NCBI GenBank assembly: GCA_000226015.1
Contig: JH153999.1
Span: 99,916-124,272 of the forward strand
Source of the DNA: Mnemiopsis leidyi
Taxonomy: Eukaryota > Ctenophora > Tentaculata > Lobata > Bolinopsidae
Direction of reading: 5' to 3'
Length of the DNA: 24,357 nucleotides
In this document: one piece after another, positions 1-7,755 of the stretch
Position numbering within the stretch: the first letter of the stretch is position 1
Layout of the letters: each line of letters begins with the position of its first letter
Notes under the pieces: generated by a model
What the model saw: only the letters and a program-made list of their open reading frames with translations
What the model was told of the DNA's origin: nothing
The model's database searches: none
Made by a program: the position numbers and the translations under genes

Positions 1-251
<251 letters not shown>

Positions 252-1114
252 TAAACAACGTCACCAGCCTAACACATAAATTATAGAGAAACAAATATTC
301 AGGGAAATTGAAAAAGCACCGTTCTCCTCTACCAAGCAACTTTCCTTTTACTGCACCGTTGTCAAACAAGCAACGTTAACACAGGTTGTTCAGCAAAACG
401 TACAATAACATTTGGTCTCAGTAGTTTGGCTTGTTGCAAGATAAGAAGTAGAAAGTGTGCAGATTCAACATGGAATAATATGTATCCATATTCCGTAAGG
501 GGGATAACATAAACAATTAATATTACACTACATGAAAGAAACCATTTTAACCACGCATTCTATCAACAGCGTTATCCTAATTTGAGCACAGGTCAGTGCA
601 AGTGTCCTGGGATGGGTTATTTCGGGGAAAAGAACTTCAATTCCCGTAATGCGATTTATCTATGAGTGACATATTTTCTACGGATAAAATATACAAAGTA
701 GAGAATATCAGAGTGGATGGATTTATTCCTTGAACAGTGGAACAAATTTAGGATCGAGAGAAATATGGCATGATCACTTGGTGGGTGGAGACCACTACAC
801 TTGCTCTTGTGCTGCAAATCGTAGACAATTTCAAACTATATTTATCGTGTATCTCGTTTGCAGACTAATTTAGTCCAAAATAAACAGTGTGTGTAACATT
901 ATTATCATATACTAGGTTTCAAAAACGTAAAATTCTATAGTGACTCTAGTTCATCGTGGGGGTGTGAGGGAGTTGTTGCGTCCTAAATCAAAGTATTAGG
1001 TTCAAAACAAAACACACCTCGATAAACAAATTAAATAAACAACTGTTTAGCAGTGGCAGCGTGCTCGAAGATCGCCACTTGTGTGTAAAACTCAAAAAGT
1101 AGTGTGACAAGATA
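252..1114. other. Intergenic DNA, no gene seen
   Basis: AT-rich sequence with no convincing exon on either strand. Open frames here are short, AT-driven and lack paired splice sites. It lies beyond the proposed poly(A) signal of the minus-strand Bcl-2-like gene, so it is probably downstream intergenic DNA. Confidence 0.5.
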
Positions 1115-1120
1115 TTTATT
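1115..1120 (-). terminator. Candidate poly(A) signal (AATAAA) for the Bcl-2-like gene
   Basis: TTTATT on the plus strand gives AATAAA on the minus strand, about 520 nt past the stop codon at 1641. It is the first canonical hexamer I find downstream of the stop. A weaker ATTAAA lies at 1628-1633, only a few bases after the stop. Neither is proven; the hexamer is common by chance in AT-rich DNA. Confidence 0.35.
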
Positions 1121-1460
1121 CATTATACTTTCAACCAAGTGACATTTAAACAGTCGGTGTGAATAAGAAATACAAAATGATTGCCTATATTTAAGAAAAA
1201 CAACATATGTTAGGCCATATTTACAGTAAACTAATAATTTAATGTTTCTCAACTCATGTCCGATGATCCGAACAGTGTCCGTAATTGAGTTGAATTAAAG
1301 GAACAAAATAGTCCATTTTGGTTTAAAAATTGTCCATTTTCCGTGCATTTCATTATTCTTAATTGCGTCGTCTGAATTGGATTCTTTGTCATTTGTCTGA
1401 GGATAAATCTTGTTGAACTTGCACTTGGGCTGGCGGCTTTAACTTACTGATTTCATTTAT

Positions 1461-1520
1461 CTGAAATAATGCGGAATTAGATGAAATAACGTGGTATTAG
1501 ATGAAATAATACGGTATTAG
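1461..1520. repeat. 20-bp tandem repeat, three copies
   Basis: Three adjacent 20-base units at 1461, 1481 and 1501 share the core TGAAATAA--CGG-ATTAGA with two to four differences each. The array lies in the presumed 3' UTR or downstream region of the minus-strand gene. Confidence 0.85.
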
Positions 1521-1640
1521 AAGACGTTAAAGCATAGAGAACAAATTCAATAAAAACAATCGTTGTACAATTAGTTATTACATGAGTGACAAACAAGTTG
1601 TTTCTTGTCTCGACTCAAATGTCTATCTTTAATTTTACCT

Positions 1641-1775
1641 TCATTTTGTATATTTAGAGTAAGCTTCCACCATTGAAAAGATCATAGCCGCAGCATTGGC
1701 AGCCGCAGATGGTCTCCTTTCCAAGGGTGGCCGTTCGCTTCTATCCTTTGGTGGATGATTCTCGAGATACTCCGC
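1641..1775 (-). CDS. Bcl-2-like gene, last exon
   Basis: Begins at a strong minus-strand acceptor (pyrimidine-rich TTTCTTACCCCCTGCATTTCAG, here given in two pieces: TTTCTTACCCCC then TGCATTTCAG) in phase 0 and runs 44 codons to TGA. It encodes residues 169-212, starting AEYLENHPP, which sits where vertebrate Bcl-2 proteins have DAFVELYG after the GGW. Next come a basic, proline-rich stretch with an RRPS motif (188-191), then SAAANAAAMIFSMVEAY and KYTK. The tail resembles the alpha-9 anchor position but is short and only mildly hydrophobic, so membrane anchoring is uncertain. The junction to the exon at 3958 rests on matching phase and family alignment; the 2.2-kb intron was not confirmed by transcript. 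Confidence 0.6.
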   Translation of the reverse strand, partial: AEYLENHPPKDRSERPPLERRPSAAANAAAMIFSMVEAYSKYTK

Positions 1776-2696
1776 CTGAAATGCAGGGGGTAAGAAACTA
1801 TCGAGAAAGTATGGTGGCTGGTGCCATGCTCAATGCTGAATCACTTGCTCAAAAGTCAAATTCACCCCAAATTAAAATATGTCATAAACTTGTGTGCGTG
1901 CGCGCATTAAATTCAACAAATTTTCTAAGGCCGATCAGATAAGGTGTTGGCGCGTTCCGTACATTCCTCAAATTGTTAACCACACAACGTTCTCTTATTT
2001 TATCGTCATAATCATTTCCGGTTCACCACAATTACCATGGCATCTTAAGCAAGCAATCTTCAAGTTACACACTAAGCTTGGACAGATGACACTAGCCATG
2101 AGGGAATACATAGGCTCATTCAATGTAGGTTTCTACTTTCTAGGCATAACTGGGCGTTACTGAAGCCTTAGAAAACAACCAAATTTGTTGAAATGTGAAC
2201 TGCCTTGGTACAAATACATTAGAATCTCAACACATGGAGCTGTCGTGAGAAATATTCAAAGAAGGATAGTTAAGGCAAAATTATTACATGCCATTAGAAC
2301 AGACGAGCTTGAGTACATGGATCATGATCTATGCATCTATTGTAACAACTAGCAAGTAAATGTCCATTTGAAAAGATTAGGTGCAGCTTTATAGTGATGT
2401 TAGCAGTTCTGTAGGCCGAACATAATAGTATTCAATCTGCATTATTTTTAGCCATGATTTCTCACCAACTGATAATTTACGCAGTGCACGCAGAGAAAAA
2501 ACACCGTAAATTAACTGGACACACTCCAAAATCTGCTTGTCGTGAACACACACCGCGGCCTGCAATACAACCAGCACACACACACCTAACACGTGGCACA
2601 CCACGTGACACTGCACACCGCCTCGCTAAATTGTTATTGCATTCCTCGGCATGCTCGCTTATACTGTAGCACTGGCGCTAGGCCATGGCTCTTGTG

Positions 2697-2733
2697 TGAC
2701 GTCCATATAAGGTCATGTCAGTCACGTGGTCGA
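2697..2733 (+). promoter_or_regulatory. CArG box plus E-box ahead of the transposase-like relic
   Basis: A perfect CC(A/T)6GG CArG box (CCATATAAGG, 2703-2712), which also contains a TATA-like core, is followed by CACGTG at 2723-2728 and lies about 55 bases before the ATG at 2767. The arrangement fits a promoter, but short motifs of this kind occur by chance. Confidence 0.25.
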
Positions 2734-2766
2734 CGACACTTTACTCTATTGGTTCAGATTATCAAC

Positions 2767-3193
2767 ATGTGGTATAAGCACAAATCCGGGAGCGGACTTA
2801 AGAGGTCCGCGAAGTTGAACCGTCGAGAAAAGCTAGATAATCGCCAGAAAAGGAGTCTGATGTAACGGACCCTTGTGTCAATAGGAAAGTGACATTTTGT
2901 GATGAACCAGTCGAAGTAACACTCAGACACAATGATCTAGCAGACACCCTTGCTGTCATTTCATTTGGGGGTGTTGGAACAACCAACCAACCAGCTTCAG
3001 GCAACACGGTCTCATGTCAAAGGAACGTCAGGAATTTACAATTATCGGTACAGCCTTGACTGAATTAGGGTTCTTTGACGCAAGTGCAAGCCCTAACAGC
3101 GGTTGTTCCAGTTATGGCAGGTACAGAAATACCCTCTTATCAGATTGGTCCGATATACAGGAGTTAAGGTGGGTTAACTTAAACTGTGACTAA
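2767..3193 (+). pseudogene. hAT/ZMYM-like transposase N-terminal relic
   Basis: Seen: an ATG at 2767 opens 32 codons (to TAA at 2863) with a Lys/Arg-rich sequence including YKHKSGSGLKRSAK and ending KRSLM. Established: zinc-finger hAT transposases and their ZMYM host relatives commonly begin with a lysine-rich segment built on SGxxKR followed by a basic charged helix and a Ser-Leu motif before the TTF-type zinc finger; I match it to that by pattern only. A second frame is open from 2841 to TGA at 3057-3059 (KVTFCDEPVEVTLRHNDLAD inside), and a third from ATG 3014 to TAA at 3193 (59 codons). The three overlapping frames read like one coding region broken by frameshifts. No zinc-finger cysteines, catalytic acidic residues or terminal inverted repeats were seen. 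It lies antisense within the Bcl-2-like intron. Confidence 0.35.
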
Positions 3194-3957
3194 AATACTT
3201 ATGTTTGATGTTTTATTGGTCAACAGCTCGTTGTGTAAGCGGAAGAACGTCTTTGTAGTAAGTACTCCTTGAATAAGGTGTGCCATGAAAATTATTGGCC
3301 GAACCTTATCTTACCAACATACCACCGGCATCAGAAATTTAAGCTTCCTACTGGATTTCCTAACACCTAATTAAATTCATGATCTAATCCCGAATTAGTT
3401 CCAGAATAATTGAAATCAAATTGCCGTAAACACAAAATTTTAAAGCAGTGCGGTTAAATTTCACGGTCCAAACATCCTCCTGCATTCACGGTTCAGAAGG
3501 TTTAACCAAGTTCTTCCCATTAATATCAACCGACATCACTCAAAAATTCGAAATACCCAACATTTTAGATGATTTTAAAGAGCTAATTTTTGGACTATGT
3601 TAGAATCACGTTAAAGTATAGGTGGCAGTCGTGGGGAAGTAAAGTCGTCACACGTGTTCACATGACAGCTTATCAGTGCTTTTGGCAGAAAATCTAGCAA
3701 CTCCAAAAAAAACATTAAGGATAGCCGTCCAGTGGTGTATTAATTTTCAAACTCATCACGAGGAAACCACCTGTCGGCTTCTCGGAAAAATTAATTTGTT
3801 TTTGGCGGTTAACCAAAATTTTATAAAACGGAAAAAGTCATACGACTTTGCCACGATATTTTAAGAAAAAAAACACATTTAATAAAGCAAAACATGTATC
3901 ATATCAGCTGAGATTTTCACGGAAAGTTTTCCAAAGAATCTAGTAACGTGAACGTAC

Positions 3958-4158
3958 CCAATTGGCGGGAGACAACTGGTGCTCTGCGTCCAACATGAGC
4001 CGTGTGGCCGTGTTGTGAATAGAAGGGATCTCGTTCCCTCGGTCGTTGTCCAGGAACCTCCTACACAACTCCACCAAATACACGATTAAACACAACAACA
4101 TTCCAAATGTGGGTTTGCCCGCCTCGTATTGTGTGTGAGAGACAAATTCCTTGAATAC
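3958..4158 (-). CDS. Bcl-2-like gene, BH1/BH2 exon
   Basis: Exactly 67 codons, phase 0 at both ends, with acceptor CTTCCTTCCCCCAG and donor TTGG|GTACGT. It encodes residues 102-168 of the joined protein: VFKEFVSHTQYEAGK, then the hydrophobic core PTFGMLLCLIVYLVELCRRF, an acidic turn LDNDRGNEIPSI, and a last helix ending LSPANW. In Bcl-2 proteins this order corresponds to helix 4, the BH1 turn (NWGR), helix 5, helix 6 and the BH2 end (GGW). Only the glycine of BH1 and the tryptophan of BH2 are kept. This exon is clearly richer in GC than its flanks, and its codon use is coding-like. Confidence 0.78.
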
Positions 4159-4404
4159 CTGGGGGAAGGAAGGGGTTGTGGTGAGAGTGGCGTGTTACTG
4201 ATCAAGGAGAGATGGTAATTCGAGATCGGGTAAAATTGTTACACGTTCAGTGGGCGGAAAGAGAGAAAGAGAGCGGTTTTGAGGAGAATGAGGTTGATGT
4301 TTAACATGGACTTTATCTGTCGAATGAATTATCACAGAACGTGATAAGAAATTCCCGTGTTCCCAATTAAATGGTACTTAACAAAGTGGGGTAAAGTGGA
4401 GTAC

Positions 4405-4481
4405 CTTGGTGATGTCATGCTGGTACGATCTGGGGTCCAATGATACTTGATCTGTCAGATTCTTGATACCTTTTCTTTGTT
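4405..4481 (-). CDS. Bcl-2-like gene, post-BH3 exon
   Basis: 77 nt: two bases completing a split Glu codon plus 25 codons, ending ACCAAG|GTACTC. The acceptor chosen is TTTTAACATCTCAG before AACAAAG. A second AG twelve bases further (AAAAG|GTATC) keeps the same frame and would shorten the protein by four residues, but its upstream sequence is purine-rich. It encodes QRKGIKNLTDQVSLDPRSYQ then HDITK, matching the variable helix 2-3 region before VF(K/R)E in the family. Confidence 0.68.
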
Positions 4482-5343
4482 CTGAGATGTTAAAATATTA
4501 GCTTTAAGTAATTTGATTTAGACAATATCAGCATACTATTAAAAATAAAATATACAAAAATTCTACTAAACCCTACTGACTGACGTAAAGGATACCTATT
4601 CTGACTTCCATTCAACCCATGCCACTAATGACTACCCTTGAGGAATGGCTGCCTATTCTTACCATCAGACCATTACCTAAGTTCCAATGTTCCTTATCTG
4701 ACTTTAAAAGCAAAAGCGAAACTGCCGGACTAAGCTTTCCGCTTTGAATCACCAAAGTGCAATGTCCTATAAAACCGACTATATCATACGACTTCTTGGT
4801 ATTTCAGGTGGCTGCACTACAGGTTAAAGACGGGTGTTTGTTAAGTTTCATGTTAAAGAATACAACAACACCAAGATCAGGCTTCCCGATTTGTGTCAGG
4901 AGTATTTTTACAAGTTCCGGTCGTACCGAGACTGGTACTTTGTGGGAACGTGTTAGCTTATATCAGAAGATCTCATCTGTTTAACCTTTAGTCTGCGCAG
5001 GAAAATAAGACAATGAAGGTATTGTGTTGGGCATAACGTAATGTGCTGCACTGCACCTACAAAGCTATAAAATATAAACCTTTAGAGCCTAATAATCTGG
5101 AATGTTTTATAAAAACTTGCGGCAAATATCAAACACAGCTGTGGGGTTGCCTAATATTATTATTACATTACATTCCTCCATAAAGTGAAACCTGGTTTTA
5201 ACGTTTCATGGATGTAGATCCAACAGTTTCTAATAACCAAGATTGTACAACGAATGTGCACTCTTCAGGAAAGACACACAAATAGTTTACTGCCACACTA
5301 CAAAGGGTATTTGGGTGACGTGGCTTGACGCAGAGGTCCTTAC

Positions 5344-5442
5344 CTGATGGAATTTTGAGAATTTCTGAATAGATTGAAGTAGCACAGGGAGGGGCACTGT
5401 TAGCCATCACCACTAACTTGTCTGAACCCTCAAAATCCGAAC
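5344..5442 (-). CDS. Bcl-2-like gene, BH3-like exon
   Basis: 99 nt: GT completing a Gly codon, 32 codons, then one base. The borders are strong: acceptor ACTAACACCCCGCAG and donor CATCAG|GTAAGG. It encodes SDFEGSDKLVVMANSAPP, CATSIYSE and ILKIPS, i.e. the loop after helix 1 and the start of the BH3 helix. The BH3-like SEILKIPSEQ crosses into the next exon. The canonical Leu-x3-Gly-Asp core is reduced to Leu-Lys-Ile-Pro-Ser-Glu, and the proline would bend the helix, so classical BH3 binding is doubtful. Confidence 0.72.
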
Positions 5443-5802
5443 CTGCGGGGTGTTAGTGTAAGAATAAAGCAGACCAGGGCTATAAATATTGAGATACAGC
5501 AGCACACTAGTGTCAACTTGATATCTTTATTCTAAATTTACCTATGCAAATAGCCTATACTATTTTAAAATATGCCAACCAGCCTGATTTAAAACAGCTG
5601 TAAAATCATTTAAAAATTCGAGTGCGCTCAAATCTCCCACATCTACGAATAGATAACTCCAAATAAACGAGCTGAGCAAATTTCAAATTGATCAAAGCTA
5701 GTATAAGATTTGTAGGAAATTACTTATCCATGATAAATGGCGAATAAATAATTTCAGAGAAGACTAGAGAAGATTCTGTGTCAGTACAGACCCACTTCTC
5801 AC

Positions 5803-5990
5803 CTAATTCCTGGATGAGAATATAAGAGAGTATAGTGCGCGTCTCTACCCTGTTATCCACCCCGTTATTCTGGCCTATCAAGCTGGAAATCCGGTTGTTG
5901 GCTGGCTGGAAGGAGTGGTTGTTGTTCATCTGGTTTGGAACCGGACTCTCTGACCCTCTGTTACTCTCATGCCCGATTGTCTGGGCCCAC
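5803..5990 (-). CDS. Bcl-2-like gene, first exon recovered (helix alpha-1)
   Basis: 188 nt: one base, 62 codons, one base. Acceptor ACGTTTCCTTGCAG, donor AATTAG|GTGAGA. Translation stays open across the whole exon and includes an ATG at 5929-5927 that would give a 212-residue protein. Its context is weak (C at -3), and the 20 codons before it are also open, so translation may begin in an earlier exon ending in phase 2. After an Asn/Ser-rich flexible part (MNNNHSFQPANNRISSLIGQ) comes VETRTILSYILIQELG, which has the spacing of the Bcl-2 first helix (R..V..YI.YKL). Confidence 0.72.
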
Positions 5991-6007
5991 CTGCAAGGAA
6001 ACGTCGT

Positions 6008-6103
6008 GTTACAGTGAGCTTATATAACTTATTATAAGTTACAGTGAGCTTACAACTACTTTATTATAGTGTTACAGCGAGCTTACAACAACTTTATTAT
6101 AAG
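6008..6103. repeat. 30-33-bp tandem repeat beside a splice acceptor
   Basis: Three copies start GTTACAG(T/C)GAGCTTA at 6008, 6038 and 6071 and end in a TTTATTATA-like tail. The array ends 17 bases upstream (minus strand) of the exon beginning at 5990, so it lies in the branch-site region of that intron. On the minus strand each copy carries CTCACTGTAAC or CTCGCTGTAAC. Confidence 0.88.
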
Positions 6104-6750
6104 GCAAGACTGAATTAAAGGTTAGGAAAAGGAAATATCATCCCAAAAGATACAATTATGAGTAAAGATAACCTTCGAGGAGAATATCAGGGCTCGGTAA
6201 GGCTCAGTGGGACGACAATATAAACAATAGATGATGGTAATGATGATGAGGGTATTTGACATGGATATATAAGTGGGATGAGGGAGGAGGAGGAGGGACT
6301 ATCAAAACTTCTAAGTTTAACACAAATTGATGGAGCTTATCGAAGTTAAAATTTTGATAAGTTTTGCCTTGCCAAAACAGTGTTGTCTGTGTATCGCTAG
6401 ATACATTTTATGAAAGGTCCATAACTATTGTCTTGATAAGATCGGTCACTTATTAACGGGCGTTACATTGTTGTATTTTGAATAAGTGCTATTGTTGTAT
6501 TCAACTTTTGGTCAAAAGTTCCAAATCAAATCAAATCATTTGAGTAAACTTCCGCACTCTATAACATCTCTAGGTCTAACATCTCTCTCTACATCTCTAG
6601 GTGTTCACATTAGAACAAATTCTACACACAACATGTCTGGAACTGCACAAAGTTTCACAGTTTACAAATTACAAAATTGTCTACTTCATCTTTCCAACAT
6701 GTCTCTAAGGAGATATGTAGACTTCGTACTTAGTGAGAGTGCTGACTTTA
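6104..6750. other. Non-coding DNA, no feature seen
   Basis: AT-rich DNA with a purine-rich patch near 6270-6300 and a short CTAACATCTCTAGGT-type duplication near 6560-6603. An open frame of about 90 codons on the plus strand (6486-6758) has a low-complexity Ser/Leu-rich product and no splice or family support; I do not count it as a gene. Confidence 0.45.
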
Positions 6751-6823
6751 ACATCTGAATCACGTGATACTGTGGGAATGGTACATCTAAATCACACGTG
6801 ATATTGTGCGTTTACATCACGTG
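6751..6823. promoter_or_regulatory. Triple CACGTG E-box repeat
   Basis: CACGTG palindromes lie at 6761, 6795 and 6818. The first two sit in an imperfect 33-bp duplication beginning ACATCT(G/A)AATCAC and ending ATA(C/T)TGTG, so the cluster arose partly by duplication. CACGTG is the binding site of bHLH-zip factors (USF, MITF/TFE, Myc/Max types). A further site is at 6993. It lies upstream of the recovered 5' part of the Bcl-2-like gene, but a regulatory link is only inferred. Confidence 0.4.
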
Positions 6824-7599
6824 GTTATCCTCCTCATTCTCCTAACGTATTTAGACATGTTTACTGAGTCTGTTTGAGCTATCTCTCCCAAACATCATCG
6901 CTTTAGACAGGACGTGTATCATATACCGTATTTTCAAATTCACGAATTTACTACGGCACTTAGTCACATGTGAGCTATTTATTTTTAGTAACCACGTGAC
7001 AGGTCATTACACCGAAGTCCCGATTTAATCCCGACACTAAATTTCAGTAATTGAGGGAGAATGTAGAAGGTCTAAAGAGAGAAGGTAGGAACTATGTACC
7101 CTTCTATTGTAGAATTCATGCCAACAGGAACATTGTACACGAGAGAGAGAGCTAGAGTTAGAGTATCTTGGTTCCTGCACACAGCAGTATACACAATCAG
7201 GGACAATAGAGGCATAGAGGAGGGTATGTAATATGTATCGTTATATAGAGGGCGGAGAGAGAGTGGTCCCGCAATATAGACAAGTTACTCGTCTGAGAAG
7301 GCTCCTTCTGCTGCTGCAGCTGATTACTACTACTACAATGCAGCTCAGAGCTGGTCACGTGATCGATAGCGGTCGTTTGCAGTGCAGGCTTTACAGCGCG
7401 TGTGTACCGCTCTGTGTATAGTAGGCTTCGTGTATTGTATTGCAAGACGCGTATACTGGCGCGTACATAATGTAGTGTTGTAATTGTCGTAGTGTGCTCA
7501 TTGTGTACATTGTAATTAGTGTAATTATGTGTGTGTACATCTGGTCATTATACAATTATCCGAGAGACTAGTGTCTAGCGCGAGTTAAGACTATAGATT

Positions 7600-7743
7600 T
7601 AGTTCCCCTAGTGACTACTTCATGTTCTAATGAACTATAATGTTTTGTAGTTCGACTAGTAACTATTCCATGTTATAATGAACTATAATGTTTTGTAGTT
7701 CGACTAGTAACTATTCCATGTTATAATGAACTATAATGTTATG
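7600..7743. repeat. 48-bp tandem repeat, three copies
   Basis: Three exact-length units start at 7600, 7648 and 7696 with TAGTTC and end AACTATAATGTT(T/A)TG. The second and third copies are almost identical; the first differs at several sites, so the last duplication is more recent. A partial ATATAATGTTATG echo follows to about 7756. Confidence 0.93.
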
Positions 7744-7755
7744 ATATAATGTTAT

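Larger units (their letters stand above)
1776..3957 (-). other. Last intron of the Bcl-2-like gene
   Basis: GT-AG intron on the minus strand, donor GTACGT after TGG at 3958, acceptor CAG before 1775. At 2182 nt it is the longest of the four. It holds a plus-strand transposase-like relic (2767-3193), three CACGTG sites at 2590, 2602 and 2723, one at 3651 and otherwise AT-rich DNA. I found no better additional exon inside it. Confidence 0.55.
1641..5990 (-). other. Divergent Bcl-2-family gene, at least five exons
   Basis: Seen: five minus-strand exons joined by GT-AG introns (360, 862, 246 and 2182 nt) with phases 1, 1, 0, 0 that all fit. The joined frame encodes 212 residues from the ATG at 5929, a normal length for a Bcl-2 protein. 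Layout in that numbering: helix alpha-1 at 28-43 (TRTILSYILIQELG), a BH3-like segment at 68-77 (SEILKIPSEQ, comparable to SECLKRIGDE in BAX), a BH1-like hydrophobic hairpin at 117-132 (PTFGMLLCLIVYLVEL), then a BH2-like end ANW at 166-168, and a tail. Known: this family controls mitochondrial outer-membrane permeability in apoptosis, and its vertebrate genes carry a phase-0 intron straight after the BH2 GGW; the same position is interrupted here. Odd: NWGR is TFGM, GGW is ANW, the BH3 Gly-Asp pair is missing, and the tail is only weakly hydrophobic. Pro- or anti-apoptotic role cannot be told. A first exon further upstream may exist. Confidence 0.72.

Noticed and set aside
1709-1942. Plus-strand frame of 77 codons with a GTAAGA donor at 1790
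   Set aside because: It is antisense to the last exon of the Bcl-2-like gene; the apparent donor lies on the complement of that exon's acceptor tract. The minus-strand reading has better borders and fits the family.
4828-4956. Plus-strand coding-like frame (VFVKFHVKEYNN...)
   Set aside because: Only 42 codons, no ATG, and an in-frame TAA directly before it blocks the obvious acceptors. It lies in an intron of the minus-strand gene.
5545-5600. Possible extra minus-strand exon ending at a TAG|GTAAAT donor
   Set aside because: The upstream sequence is AT-rich without a coding-like frame, and neighbouring exons already join in phase without it.
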